A stretch of 64,000 nucleotides of DNA, from assembly GCF_013372125.1 (NCBI RefSeq), contig NZ_CP053826.1, positions 744,001 to 808,000 of the forward strand, in the 5' to 3' direction. The notes beneath the pieces are model-generated. The model ran no database searches and was not told the DNA's origin. It saw only the letters and a program-made list of their open reading frames with translations. Positions 10,793 to 20,340 of this stretch are shown one piece after another (positions within the stretch are counted from its first letter, which is position 1; every line of letters starts with the position of its first letter). Position numbers and translations under genes: made by a program. The DNA is from Campylobacter curvus (lineage in GTDB: Bacteria; Campylobacterota; Campylobacteria; Campylobacterales; Campylobacteraceae).

Positions 10793-13072
10793 TTATTCGT
10801 TTACGGCTGCGGCCGCATCGTGATGATGGAAGTCGTCGTAAATGACCTTTGAAGTTTGGAATTTGATACGTTTTAGCTCACGCACACGTAAAAATTCCGC
10901 CTCGTCTATTTTTTCTATCTGGATCGCGGCTTTAAATGTCGGTGTCTTACTGATGAAGTCCCAGCCGTTGCTGGTTAGCTCGTTGCAGCAGCTCTCCCAG
11001 TAGTGATATGACATTTGTATCACGCCGTCTGGCACGATGTCGGTAACATCGGCTTTTACGACTATGTAGCCGTATCTGCTCCATGCTTTGATGAAGTCGC
11101 CTTGCTTGATGCCGTATCTCTCGGCTAGGCTTGGGTTCATCTCAGCGATAGGTCCTATGCTGTCGCCACCCTCTTCGATAGCTTTTGAACGTCTTGTCAT
11201 TACGCCGCCTGCGTATTGATAGACCTTACGAGTGGTGAGAAGCTGTATCGGATAGACATCGTCTGTCGGCTCGTCCACGCTTCCTGCCATGACTTCCCAA
11301 CCTTCAGGTAAATTTACACGTTTTGCAAATTCTTTTTGTGCCGGCTCGATCTCGGCTACGCTACCAACGTGAAGGCAAGGGATAAATTTACCCTTTCCGT
11401 CAGGCGTAAAGAATTTTTTATCAAGATAAAGGCTTTGACCGCCCATATCGTTTTCATCCGGGCATGGCCAGTGAAGTCCGTGATATTTTTTGAGGCGATA
11501 ATAGCTCATGCCGCCATATCTGCGTGGGTCGCACTTGCGTTGTTCTTCCCAAATTTCCTCAGGTGAGTTGAAGTTAAAGCCCTCGGTAGCTCCCAAACGT
11601 CGTGCTATCTCGCAGATGATCCACCAGTCTTGGCGTGCATCGCCAGGAGGTGTGATGACCGCTTCGTTATGTTGGACGCGGCGCTCTGCGTTAGCGTAAG
11701 TGCCTTCTTTTTCACTACTTGCCACACCCGGAAGGATGACGTCGGCTTTTAGCGAAGTCTCAGTCAAGAAGATGTCTTGAACGACATACATATCGACCTT
11801 TGAGATCGCTTTTAGGAAGTGGTTGGTATTTGGATCGGTCATGACCGGGTTTTCGCCCATCGTCCAGAAGAAATGCACTCTGCCATCAAGTATCGCGTCG
11901 GGTACTTCTGTTTTATGGATACCGATTTTTCCGCTTAATGAGCCTGGCTCTAGGTGCCATACGTTTTCAAACCACTCTCTTTGTTTAGGGTCTGTCACGG
12001 AGCCTAAATTTGAGAATATATTTGGTAACACGCCCATATCGCAGCAGCCTTGGACATTTTCTTGACCGCGTATCGGTAGGTCGCCGCTTCCTAGCTCGCA
12101 GATATTACCTGTAAGCAAGAATAAATTTGAAATATCGCAAACCGCGCCAACACCGTGATTGAAGTGTGTTACACCCATACCGTGAGTGATGACTGCCGGG
12201 CGGATAGTCGCATACATCCTGGCGGCTTTCCTGATGTCATCAGGATTTAAATTCGTATATTTTGCGACGGCTTCTGGCGAATAGTCTTTGACGGCTTCGC
12301 GAACGTATTCGACACCTGTGGTGCATTCGTTTACAAAGTCCCAATTGACTAAATCCTCATCAAAAATGACGTAAAGAAGCGAATTTATAACAGCGATATT
12401 GTGCTCAGGCGCAAGCTGCAAATGCACGTCTGCACGACTGGCAAATTCTGTTTTTATCGGGTCGATGACGATGAGTTTCGCACCGCGGTTTAGTGCTCTT
12501 TGGATATGCATAGCTGCGATCGGGTGTCCGTTTTCCGGGTTTGAGCCGATCATTAGGATACAGTTGCTGTATGGTCCGATCTCTGTAAAGCTATTTGTAG
12601 CAGCTCCGTTTCCGATTGTTTTAGCGAGTCCCGCTACTGTCGGAGCGTGTCAGATGCGTGCACAGTGATCGACGTTGTTTGTTCCTATGACTGCACGCAT
12701 GATCTTTTGAGCGACGTAGTTGTCCTCAAGTGTACAGCGTGCGGAGTAGTTTCCGACTAATGCGTCGGGGCCGTATTTTTCTTTGACCTCTTTCATTTTT
12801 GAAACGACTAGATCAAGCGCCTCGTCCCAGCTAGCCTCTTCGAGATCTCCGTCCTTACTGAATACGCCGTTTTTCTTGCGTATCATCGGTTTGGTAAGTC
12901 TATCAGGAGCTCCTACATAGTCCCAGCCGTAAAAGCCTTTTAGACAAAGATTTCCCTGGTTGATAGGGTTATCTTCGACACCGGTGGCATACTTGATAAC
13001 GTTGTTTTCGACGTGCAACGTTACTTGACAACCCGTCCCGCAATAAGGACAGATTACTTTGCCCTCTTTCAT
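10793..13072 (-). CDS. fdhF: Selenocysteine-containing formate dehydrogenase H-like subunit
   Basis: A 759-residue molybdopterin oxidoreductase with Sec at position 141, read through an in-frame TGA (12652-12650) in ARI-U-HAPTVAGL. The N-terminus has the [4Fe-4S] motif CPYCGTGC and then LCLKGFYGWD, and there is no Tat signal, so it resembles cytoplasmic E. coli FdhF (715 residues) rather than the longer Tat-exported FdhA of respiratory Campylobacter complexes. It oxidises formate to CO2, or the reverse. No hydrogenase, FdhB, FdhC or FdhD gene is adjacent. ATG at 13072 follows AAGGAG. Its electron partner cannot be told from this window. Confidence 0.92.
12611..12644 (-). promoter_or_regulatory. 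Predicted bacterial SECIS element in fdhF mRNA
   Basis: Starting a few bases after the UGA, the minus-strand RNA can form an outer stem UCCGA/UCGGA and an inner stem UAGCG/CGCUA closing a GGACU loop. Placement relative to the UGA and a loop with adjacent G residues match the E. coli fdhF SECIS (loop AGGUCU). This would recruit SelB and tRNA-Sec. Predicted from the sequence only. Confidence 0.75.
12650..12652 (-). other. Selenocysteine codon (UGA) of fdhF
   Basis: TGA at codon 141 of the reading frame; upstream and downstream parts are in the same frame and both match FdhF on either side of Sec140 of E. coli. Confidence 0.93.
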
Positions 13073-13087
13073 TCTTTTCTCCTTCTA

Positions 13088-13104
13088 TGTGCAAAATTTG
13101 CACA
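13088..13104. promoter_or_regulatory. Perfect palindrome in the fdhF leader, candidate operator
   Basis: TGTGCAAAATTTGCACA is an 8+1+8 perfect inverted repeat. It sits just before the fdhF ribosome binding site and downstream of a possible minus-strand -10 (TAAGAT, 13125-13120), a position suited to a repressor or an RNA hairpin. Regulator unknown. Confidence 0.55.
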
Positions 13105-13125
13105 TTGATTTATGGTGTAATCTTA

Positions 13126-13369
13126 GCTCACGTAGTCTTAAATCTTTATTAAAAATTCTTAATTATTTAAATAATAATTTAATTTAAATATTATTTAAGA
13201 TTATATATCTATCGTCACGATATCAGGTATTTTGCGTATGGTTCGTGATGTTGCGAATTTTGTGAATTTAGGCATTGTAAATTTAAAGTAGTTGAGTTTT
13301 CTTATGCAAGATAAAAATATTGATTTAAAATTTTTATAATAGTGAAGATAAAATTTTTAAAATAAAATA
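13126..13369. other. AT-rich intergenic region between fdhF and rpsO
   Basis: No gene is seen. At about 13158-13200 there is a run of nested AT-only inverted repeats beginning CTTAA and ending TTAAG, likely flexible promoter-upstream DNA. The rest shows no recognisable element. Confidence 0.5.
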
Positions 13370-13384
13370 GGGGAGCAAGTCCCC
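13370..13384 (-). terminator. Terminator of rpsO
   Basis: Stem GGGGA/TCCCC with a 5-base loop, followed on the minus strand by TATTTTATTTT, immediately after the rpsO stop. Confidence 0.8.
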
Positions 13385-13389
13385 TGAAA

Positions 13390-13662
13390 TCATTTATCTC
13401 TTATGCCGAGCTCGACGATGAGCTTAGAATATGTAGTGTAGTCTTTGTTTTTGAGATATTTTAGAAGTCTTTTTCTTTGACCTACTAATTTTAAAAGACC
13501 AAGGCGTGAAGAGAAGTCTTTTTTGAAAACCTTAAGGTGTTCGGTGAGTTCTGCTATACGTGCTGTTAGAAGCGCGATCTGAACCTCCGGAGAGCCTGTA
13601 TCTCCCTCTTTTCTAGCGAATTTCGCAACGATTTCTGCTTTTTTAGCCGAATCCAAAGCCAT
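13390..13662 (-). CDS. rpsO: Ribosomal protein uS15
   Basis: A 90-residue S15, binding 16S rRNA in the central domain of the 30S subunit. The motif [17 protein letters not shown] and the C-terminal [16 protein letters not shown] helix are diagnostic. The start at 13662 follows a strong AGGAGG; the longer reading frame upstream is not protein-like. Single gene with its own promoter and terminator, divergent from the Rrf2 regulator as in C. jejuni. Confidence 0.97.
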   Translation of the reverse strand: MALDSAKKAEIVAKFARKEGDTGSPEVQIALLTARIAELTEHLKVFKKDFSSRLGLLKLVGQRKRLLKYLKNKDYTTYSKLIVELGIRDK

Positions 13663-13701
13663 GATGACCTCCTGATTGGTGAATTGAAATTTAAGACGGC
13701 G

Positions 13702-13707
13702 ATTATA
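13702..13707 (-). promoter_or_regulatory. -10 box of the rpsO promoter
   Basis: On the minus strand TGCTATAAT, an extended -10 (TGn-TATAAT), lies 40 bp upstream of the rpsO ATG. Confidence 0.65.
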
Positions 13708-13829
13708 GCATAGAAAACATAAAAATATATAAAATAAGATAAAATTCGGCTTTTTTAAAAAATTAATCAAAAATGCAGTAAAAATTTTATAAAATAGCCA
13801 GCTAATCAAAAGATAAACAAGGAGAGTGC

Positions 13830-14234
13830 GTGCTTTTTACAAAGGCAAGCGAGTATGCTTTACTTTCGCTTATTTTAATATCCCAAAAATCATCTCCGGT
13901 AGATGTCGATACCATTTCAAACGAGCTTAAAATTTCAAAGAGTTTTTTGGCCAAGATCCTTCAAAATTTAGCCAAAGAGCAAATTTTAAAATCCTACAAA
14001 GGTGCAAACGGCGGCTTCGCACTGCAAGCCGATCCTCAAAACATAAGCATAAAAACCATAATAGAATGCGCCGAAAAGCGCGAAGTCAGCGTATTTGAGT
14101 GCTCGACTTCGGCTGATGGCTGTCCGTCCGCCAAGGCCTCGAGCTGTCAAATCTGGCTGATGTTTACGGGACTGCAAAACAAAGTCGACGAGATGCTTGA
14201 CGCGATAAAATTAAGCGATATTATCAAGAAGTAG
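13830..14234 (+). CDS. Rrf2 family transcriptional regulator
   Basis: A 134-residue Rrf2 protein: winged helix in residues 1-65 ([29 protein letters not shown] is the recognition region) and a cysteine cluster C-x6-C-x7-C near residues 90-106, fit to ligate a [2Fe-2S] or [4Fe-4S] cluster as in IscR and NsrR. The expected role is redox, iron-sulfur or NO sensing. Start is GTG at 13830 with AAGGAG upstream. flhA follows two bases after the stop; the same neighbours occur in C. jejuni. Confidence 0.85.
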   Translation: MLFTKASEYALLSLILISQKSSPVDVDTISNELKISKSFLAKILQNLAKEQILKSYKGANGGFALQADPQNISIKTIIECAEKREVSVFECSTSADGCPSAKASSCQIWLMFTGLQNKVDEMLDAIKLSDIIKK

Positions 14235-14236
14235 AA

Positions 14237-16411
14237 TTGGCAAAGCAAAAAAATAGCATCCTAACTCTTGTCGCACCCTTTTTGGCGCCTATTTTGAAAT
14301 TTAGAAGTCTTAGCATCGTTGGCGTCATAATCGCCATTTTAGCGATCATCATCGTGCCGCTGCCAAGCACGGTGCTAGACTTTTTTCTGGCGCTTTCGAT
14401 TTCGGTCTCGGTGCTCATCATCTTGATCTCCATTTATGTGCCAAAGCCTACCGATCTTAGCACCTTCCCGACACTGATCCTCATCGTTACGCTCTTTCGT
14501 TTGTCACTAAATATCGCCACGACGCGTATGATACTAAGCGAAGGGCACAACGGCCCCGAGGCGGTCAGCGAGATCATCTCGAGCTTCGGACAGTTCGTCG
14601 TAGGCGGAAACTACGTCATAGGCATCATCGTCTTTTGTATCTTGGTGCTCATAAATTTCATGGTCGTTACCAAAGGCTCGACTCGTGTGAGCGAGGTGCA
14701 AGCGCGCTTCACGTTAGATGCGATGCCCGGTAAGCAAATGGCGATAGATGCGGATCTAAACGCAGGTCTCATCGATGAAAAGACTGCCAGAGAGCGCCGT
14801 CAAGCCATAATCGGCGAGGCGAATTTTTACGGAGCTATGGACGGTTCGTCAAAATTTATCAAAGGCGATGCGGTCGCGGGTATCATAATCACCATAATAA
14901 ACATCATCGGCGGCTTTGCCATAGGCTCGTTCCAGCACGGTCTTGACATGGCGACTTCGGCGCAGTATTACACGATCCTTACGATCGGTGACGGCCTTGT
15001 CAGCCAGATACCAGGACTCATCACATCCACGGCGACAGCGATCATCATCACTCGTGCGAGCAAAGACGACGATAACTTCGCAGAGGGCACGTTACACCAG
15101 CTTTTGGGCGATTATAAAACGCTTTTGATCGTTGGCTTCATACTGTTTATGTTTGCGCTAGTTCCTGGTCTGCCGACGCTCTCGCTTGGCTTCATTGCCG
15201 TTTTATTTTTGGGGCTTGGTTATATCGTAAAGCAGACGCAAGAGGGAAATTTATCCATCACGCCTCAAGGTAAAGCTAAAATCGGAGCAAAACCCCAAAC
15301 TGGCGGCGAGAGCGCGACACCGACCGCCGCAAAACCGCCTAAAAAAAGTGACGAAGAGATCGCCAGAGAAGAAGAGACTAAGATAAACGATATTTTAAAG
15401 CTTGAAATTTTAGAGCTTGATTTGGGCTACGGACTGTTGAAACTGGCCGACGTCGATCTTATAGAGCGCATACGTGCTATGCGGCGAAACATCGCCTCGC
15501 AGCTAGGCTTCTTGATGCCAAAAATTCGTATCCGCGACAACCTCCAGCTGCCGCCTAACGAGTATCGCTTCAAGCTAAAAGGCATCGTGATAGGCCAGGG
15601 CGAAATTTACGCCGATAAATTCCTCGCGATGGATAGCGGGCTAGTGAGCGAAGATATCGAGGGTATCCCGACAAAAGAGCCGGCGTTTGGCCTTGATGCG
15701 CTTTGGGTCGATGCCAGCGTCAAAGAGGACGCCATACTTAGCGGCTATACTATCGTAGATCCCGCCAGCGTCATCTCTACGCATATGAGTGAGCTCATAA
15801 AACAAAACGCAGCCGAGCTTCTAACGCGTCAAGAGACGCAAAATTTACTCGACAAACTAAAGCAAGACTACCCGGTCGTAGTCGAGGATACGCTCAGGAT
15901 CGCGCCTATCAGCCTTATTCAAAAGGTACTAAAAGCCCTGCTTAAAGACAATATCCCGATAAAAGATCTTTTAAGCATACTCGAAGCGCTGAGCGACATC
16001 GCTGAGGTCAGTAAAAATTTAGACATGATAATCGAACACGTGCGCGCGGCACTCTCACGTGTCATCACCTCGCTTTACACGGACGAGCACGGAGCGCTGA
16101 ATTTTTACATCTTGGAGACTTCCGTGCAGCAAAAGCTGATGGACGCGGTGCAGTATAAAGACGGTGCGTATCATTTGATGATAAATGTCGCGCAGACTTC
16201 GGCCATAGTGCAGGCCTTGCGCCATGAAAAAGAGAAGCGCCCGCTCAGTCAGCATGGAGCGATGATACTTTGCGTCGAGCCTAGCCTACGTAAATTTATA
16301 GCAAATATCTGCACGAATTTCGGCATCGATATCGTGGTGCTGAGCTTTGCTGAAATTTCGCCAAATACGCCGTTTGAAACCGTCGGCGTCATCGAAGTCG
16401 AAAATTTATAG
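14237..16411 (+). CDS. flhA: Flagellar type III export protein FlhA
   Basis: A 724-residue FlhA. The N-terminal half carries about eight membrane segments and the FHIPEP signature region (residues around 140-165, SEVQARFTLDAMPGKQMAID). The C-terminal half is the cytoplasmic domain that docks chaperone-substrate complexes. Start is TTG at 14237, two bases after the Rrf2 stop. In Campylobacter FlhA is needed for flagellar export and for FlgSR-sigma54 activation of rod and hook genes such as flgF at 58693. Confidence 0.96.
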   Translation: MAKQKNSILTLVAPFLAPILKFRSLSIVGVIIAILAIIIVPLPSTVLDFFLALSISVSVLIILISIYVPKPTDLSTFPTLILIVTLFRLSLNIATTRMILSEGHNGPEAVSEIISSFGQFVVGGNYVIGIIVFCILVLINFMVVTKGSTRVSEVQARFTLDAMPGKQMAIDADLNAGLIDEKTARERRQAIIGEANFYGAMDGSSKFIKGDAVAGIIITIINIIGGFAIGSFQHGLDMATSAQYYTILTIGDGLVSQIPGLITSTATAIIITRASKDDDNFAEGTLHQLLGDYKTLLIVGFILFMFALVPGLPTLSLGFIAVLFLGLGYIVKQTQEGNLSITPQGKAKIGAKPQTGGESATPTAAKPPKKSDEEIAREEETKINDILKLEILELDLGYGLLKLADVDLIERIRAMRRNIASQLGFLMPKIRIRDNLQLPPNEYRFKLKGIVIGQGEIYADKFLAMDSGLVSEDIEGIPTKEPAFGLDALWVDASVKEDAILSGYTIVDPASVISTHMSELIKQNAAELLTRQETQNLLDKLKQDYPVVVEDTLRIAPISLIQKVLKALLKDNIPIKDLLSILEALSDIAEVSKNLDMIIEHVRAALSRVITSLYTDEHGALNFYILETSVQQKLMDAVQYKDGAYHLMINVAQTSAIVQALRHEKEKRPLSQHGAMILCVEPSLRKFIANICTNFGIDIVVLSFAEISPNTPFETVGVIEVENL

Positions 16412-16424
16412 ATTAAGGAAATAT

Positions 16425-17441
16425 ATGAAATTTTATCACCTCTCACACACTGATCTCGATGGATACGGCGCGCAGGTAATCACGAATTTTTATTTTAAGG
16501 GCGTGAAATTTTTAAATTCTAATTACGGGCGCGAGATCGATGAGAAATTTGCCGCCATCGTGAGTGAGCTTGACGGCGAAGAGGCGCTTATCTTGATAAC
16601 GGATCTAAATTTAACGATGGCTCAGTGCGAGGAGTTTGAGTCCATGCTAAAGGGCAAAAACGCCAAAATTTTCCTTTTGGATCATCATCAAAGCGGCGCT
16701 GAATGCGCGAGTGCGTTCGAGTGGTATCTGCTGGATAGCTCAAGGTGCGCGACAAAGATAACGCACGACTTTTTCGCGTCGATGTTTGGTGAGGAGCGGG
16801 AGCTTAAAATTTTTAGCGATGTCGTAAATGCAGTCGATATCTGGCTAAAAGACGATAAAAATTTTGAGATGGGCAAGGTCTGCCTCGGGCTCATCGCAAA
16901 TGCAAAAGAGATAAACAAGGTGATGTTCGAGGAGCAAAACAGCCTTTATATGTTTCATCTTTTGCGCGAGGCGGCGAAATTTTTTAATGATAAAAACGAC
17001 TACATCGGGCTTGATATGCAGATCCACGCGATAAAAAAAGCCTTTTTTATGACGGATAAAGACGATACGCTGAGCAATCTCATCTCAAGCTATGTCGTGG
17101 GGCTACTTGGCGCAAATAAAGAAAAATTTAGGATCGATTATAAAGATAAAAAGGGCGTGCTTACCTATAATATAGGAAATACCTCGGTCATCGGAAACGA
17201 TTTTTTGGTCGCAAATCCAGAATTTGACTTTTTCATCGACATCACGAATAAAAAAACGATGAGCTTTCGAGCTAACGGTAACGTAGATGTGAGCGCGATG
17301 GCAAAGCATCTAGTGGGCGGCGGCGGACACGTCAGTGCAAGCGGAGGGCTGTTTACAAATTTTAAGGACGGATTTAGCTATGAAGCGATAAAAGCACAGG
17401 TGGTAGAGCTGATAAACAAAAAAACGCAGGAGGAGATATGA
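16425..17441 (+). CDS. DHH/DHHA1 family phosphoesterase
   Basis: A 338-residue DHH-superfamily enzyme. Motifs read in order: SHTDLDG near the N-terminus, DLNL, LLDHHQSG (the DHH motif), DAVDIW-like segment, and the C-terminal DHHA1 signature GGGGHVSASGG. Such enzymes hydrolyse short RNA (nanoRNase), cyclic dinucleotides or pAp; the substrate here is not decided. ATG at 16425 follows AAGGAAAT; the frame extends into flhA but without a better start. ATGA overlap with the next gene. Confidence 0.82.
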   Translation: MKFYHLSHTDLDGYGAQVITNFYFKGVKFLNSNYGREIDEKFAAIVSELDGEEALILITDLNLTMAQCEEFESMLKGKNAKIFLLDHHQSGAECASAFEWYLLDSSRCATKITHDFFASMFGEERELKIFSDVVNAVDIWLKDDKNFEMGKVCLGLIANAKEINKVMFEEQNSLYMFHLLREAAKFFNDKNDYIGLDMQIHAIKKAFFMTDKDDTLSNLISSYVVGLLGANKEKFRIDYKDKKGVLTYNIGNTSVIGNDFLVANPEFDFFIDITNKKTMSFRANGNVDVSAMAKHLVGGGGHVSASGGLFTNFKDGFSYEAIKAQVVELINKKTQEEI

Positions 17442-17668
17442 GAGAAGAAGACGTTAGCGTAGAGGAGCTTAGCTACGAGCTGAGCGTGGTTTTGGAGGCG
17501 TTGATGCATTATGCCGGCGTAAAGAGATCAAAGCTCGAGGAGGCGGCGCAAACGTATGTCGAATGCATAGACGACGCGCTGGAAAATTCGCAGGCCGAGG
17601 GCGTGGACGAGGTCATCGAGATAGTCGAATTTATGAAAAAGCGACATCCTAAGCTATTTGAGAAATAA
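17438..17668 (+). CDS. Small acidic conserved hypothetical protein
   Basis: A 76-residue, Glu-rich, mostly helical protein. It is translationally coupled to the DHH phosphoesterase by an ATGA overlap and preceded by GGAGGAG inside that gene. I recognise no domain. The coupling suggests a partner or regulator of the phosphoesterase (inference). Confidence 0.65.
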   Translation: MREEDVSVEELSYELSVVLEALMHYAGVKRSKLEEAAQTYVECIDDALENSQAEGVDEVIEIVEFMKKRHPKLFEK

Positions 17669-17684
17669 AATTTAAAGGATAGAT

Positions 17685-18083
17685 ATGAAAAAGATCACTA
17701 CACTGTTTTTGGCGGTAGGTGCGCTTGCGCTCGGAGCGAATGAAAATTTCGACAAAGCGCAGGAGCTTTACGGAAGTAAGAAATTTGAGGAGGCTTACAC
17801 GCTTTTTAATAAAGCTTGCGGCGAAGGCGTGAAAAAGGGCTGCACGATGAACGCGATAATGCTCTTTAATGGCGACGGCGTGAAAAAAGATAGGATTCAA
17901 GCCGAGCAAATTTTCACAAAAGCCTGCGATGAGAACGAGCCGATGGCGTGCGCAAAGCTTGGCGAGATGCAGGCGTTTGGAATTTCGCAAAACAAAGTAA
18001 AAGACGAGGAGAAGACTAGGGCGCTTTTCAAAAAGGCGTGTGACGGCGGTTATGAGCCGGCTTGTGTTTTGGTAGGTAAATAG
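17685..18083 (+). CDS. Secreted cysteine-rich Sel1-repeat protein
   Basis: A 132-residue protein with an N-terminal signal peptide (MKKITTLFLAVGALALGA) and three Sel1-like repeats, each with a CX7C-type cysteine pair (ACGEGVKKGC, ACDENEPMAC, ACDGGYEPAC). This is the pattern of the Helicobacter cysteine-rich Hcp family, where each pair forms a disulfide across a helix hairpin in the periplasm. Function unknown; possible partner-binding scaffold. Ribosome binding site AAAGGAT. Confidence 0.78.
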   Translation: MKKITTLFLAVGALALGANENFDKAQELYGSKKFEEAYTLFNKACGEGVKKGCTMNAIMLFNGDGVKKDRIQAEQIFTKACDENEPMACAKLGEMQAFGISQNKVKDEEKTRALFKKACDGGYEPACVLVGK

Positions 18084-18097
18084 CTAAAGGAGCTAAA

Positions 18098-19027
18098 ATG
18101 GGCTATAAACATAAGGATCTGCTGGGCACTAGAGGGCTTAGCAAAGAGGAAATTTTGTATTTTTTAGACGCTGCGAAGGAATTTAAAGAGCTAAATTTAA
18201 AGGATGTAAAAAAATGCGAGTATCTGCGCGGCAAGACCACGATAAACGCATTTTATGAAAATTCCACTCGCACACGCACTAGCTTTGAGATAGCTGCAAA
18301 GAGGCTTGGCGCGGATACGATAAATTTCACCGCTTCAAACTCGAGCGTCAAAAAGGGCGAGACGCTAAACGATACGATGAACAACATGGCTGCGATGAAA
18401 ACAGATATCATCGTGCTTCGTCATCCAAGCTCTGGTGCAGCTAAATTTGCAGCTGCCAGGACCGATGCTAGCGTCGTAAATGCAGGAGACGGCACGAACG
18501 AGCATCCCTCTCAGGCTCTGCTCGATCTTTTTACTCTGCTTGAATACGGCAAAAGCCTCGATAAAAACACGACCGTCTCTATCATCGGCGATATAGCAAG
18601 GAGCCGCGTGGCGCGCTCTGATATCTGGGCGATGAAGAAATTTGGCATAAACGTGAAGCTCTTTGCTCCAAAGATGATGATACCAAAAGATGCCGAGGTG
18701 TTCGAGTCTGAAATTTGCAAAAATATGGAAGAGGCATGCGAGGGAAGCGACGTCATCATAATGCTAAGGATCCAGCTCGAGCGCGCGGACGGAGACGTGG
18801 CATTTCCAAGCTCTAGGGAGTATTCGAAATTTTTCGGGCTGAATAAAAATAGGATAAAATTAGCCAAACCTGACGCCATAGTCTTGCACCCGGGACCGAT
18901 AAACCGCGGCGTGGAGCTAAATTCCGACGTGGCCGACGGCACTCACTCGGTCATTTTAAATCAAGTAGAAAACGGCGTTGCCGTGCGAATGGCGATCCTA
19001 AACACACTAATAAACAATCGAGGCTGA
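18098..19027 (+). CDS. pyrB: Aspartate carbamoyltransferase catalytic subunit
   Basis: A 309-residue PyrB that condenses carbamoyl phosphate with aspartate in pyrimidine synthesis. The carbamoyl-phosphate motif STRTRTSFE, the HPSQALLD segment and the C-terminal HPGPINRGVE loop are visible. No pyrI regulatory subunit is adjacent. It is followed two bases later by pyrC, forming a short pyrimidine operon. Confidence 0.96.
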   Translation: MGYKHKDLLGTRGLSKEEILYFLDAAKEFKELNLKDVKKCEYLRGKTTINAFYENSTRTRTSFEIAAKRLGADTINFTASNSSVKKGETLNDTMNNMAAMKTDIIVLRHPSSGAAKFAAARTDASVVNAGDGTNEHPSQALLDLFTLLEYGKSLDKNTTVSIIGDIARSRVARSDIWAMKKFGINVKLFAPKMMIPKDAEVFESEICKNMEEACEGSDVIIMLRIQLERADGDVAFPSSREYSKFFGLNKNRIKLAKPDAIVLHPGPINRGVELNSDVADGTHSVILNQVENGVAVRMAILNTLINNRG

Positions 19028-19029
19028 TC

Positions 19030-20307
19030 ATGAAAATAGCTATAAAAAACGCAACCGTCGTAAATCATGATAAGAAATTTAAAGCAAACGTGCTGATAGA
19101 CGGCGAAAAGATAGCGCGCATAACGAGCGAGGATATCGATGCCGATACCGTCATAGACGCTACTGGCAAGCTAGTGGTGCCAGGACTCATAGACATGCAC
19201 GTACATTTTAGAGATCCCGGGTACGAATATAAAGACGATATCATCTCAGGCTCCGAGGCTGCAGTCGCTGGCGGCGTGACGACCTGCCTTTGCATGGCAA
19301 ACACAAACCCGGTAAACGATAACGCCTCCATAACGCGCGCGATGATAGCAAAAGCCAAAGCCTGCGGGCTCATAGACTTGCTGCCTATAGCTGCGATCAG
19401 CAAGGGGCTTGGTGGCAACGAGATAGTCGAGATGGGCGATCTCATAGAGGCCGGTGCCGTCGCTTTTAGCGATGACGGCCTGCCCGTGACTAGCTCTAGC
19501 GTGATGAGGGCGGCACTGGAGTATTCGAGCATGTTTGGTAGCTTTTGTATCAGTCACTCGGAGGACTGCTCGCTTTGCAGACAAGGCGTCATGCACGAGG
19601 GCAAAGTCTCGGCGATACTGGGCCTTAAAGGCATGGCACGCGAAAAAGAGGAGATCGCCGTGAGCCGCGACATGCTTTTAGCAAAGCTGACTAAAGCGCA
19701 TATCCATATCGCGCACGTAAGCTCGCAGTATTCGCTAAAGATCATCGAAATGGGCCGAAAAGAGGGCATACACATCACCTGCGAGGCTACGCCGCATCAC
19801 TTTAGCTTTAGCGATGATGAAATTTTGAAAAACAACTATGACGCAAATTTCAAAATGTCGCCTCCGCTTCGTGAAATAAGCGACGTCATGGCCGTCAGAG
19901 AGGCGCTAAAAAGCGGTCTGATCGACGTCATCGCGACCGATCACGCTCCGCATCACAGCGATGAAAAAGAGGTGGAATTTGACAAAGCACCTTTTGGTAT
20001 CATCGGACTTCAAACGCTCGTACCGCTTACATTAAAGCTCGTGAATGAGGGCGTCATAAGCCTTGAGCGAATGGTCGAGCTCACCTCGACAAACGCCGCA
20101 AAAATGCTAAATTTAAAGGATAAAGGCGAAGTGGCCGAGGGGATGCTGGCTGATATCGCTATCATCGATCCGGAGATAGAATACATCTACGATGAAAAGA
20201 TCAATCGCTCGAAATCTACGAATTCTCCGCTATTTGGCAAAAAGCTGAAGGGAGCTGCCGTAGTTACGATAAAAAGCGGCAGGATCGTGCATAAATTTGG
20301 TGAATGA
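19030..20307 (+). CDS. pyrC: Dihydroorotase (class I)
   Basis: A 425-residue class I dihydroorotase. Metal ligands are visible in HVHFRDPG (residues about 59-66) and later in HIAHVSS, and the catalytic Asp in ATDHAPHH. It catalyses the third pyrimidine step next to pyrB. The class I type (over 400 residues) often associates with PyrB in a complex; whether that occurs here is not visible. A terminator follows. Confidence 0.95.
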   Translation: MKIAIKNATVVNHDKKFKANVLIDGEKIARITSEDIDADTVIDATGKLVVPGLIDMHVHFRDPGYEYKDDIISGSEAAVAGGVTTCLCMANTNPVNDNASITRAMIAKAKACGLIDLLPIAAISKGLGGNEIVEMGDLIEAGAVAFSDDGLPVTSSSVMRAALEYSSMFGSFCISHSEDCSLCRQGVMHEGKVSAILGLKGMAREKEEIAVSRDMLLAKLTKAHIHIAHVSSQYSLKIIEMGRKEGIHITCEATPHHFSFSDDEILKNNYDANFKMSPPLREISDVMAVREALKSGLIDVIATDHAPHHSDEKEVEFDKAPFGIIGLQTLVPLTLKLVNEGVISLERMVELTSTNAAKMLNLKDKGEVAEGMLADIAIIDPEIEYIYDEKINRSKSTNSPLFGKKLKGAAVVTIKSGRIVHKFGE

Positions 20308-20313
20308 TCTCGT

Positions 20314-20340
20314 ATCCATCGGCCTTTTTAGCCGGTGGAT
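20314..20340 (+). terminator. Terminator of pyrBC
   Basis: Inverted repeat ATCCATCGGC/GCCGGTGGAT (one G-T pair) with a 7-base loop, followed by ATTTGTTT, starting seven bases after the pyrC stop. Confidence 0.7.

Noticed and set aside
10634-10852. 72-codon plus-strand ORF before fdhF
   Set aside because: It crosses the terminator and the end of fdhF on the other strand; no ribosome site.
10793-13072. fdhF looks like two ORFs with a stop between, as in a pseudogene
   Set aside because: Both parts are in the same frame, the TGA is exactly at the Sec position of FdhF, and a SECIS-like stem follows.
20314-20340. The pyrC inverted repeat as a mobile element end
   Set aside because: It is a compact hairpin followed by a T-rich stretch right after the gene, best read as a terminator.
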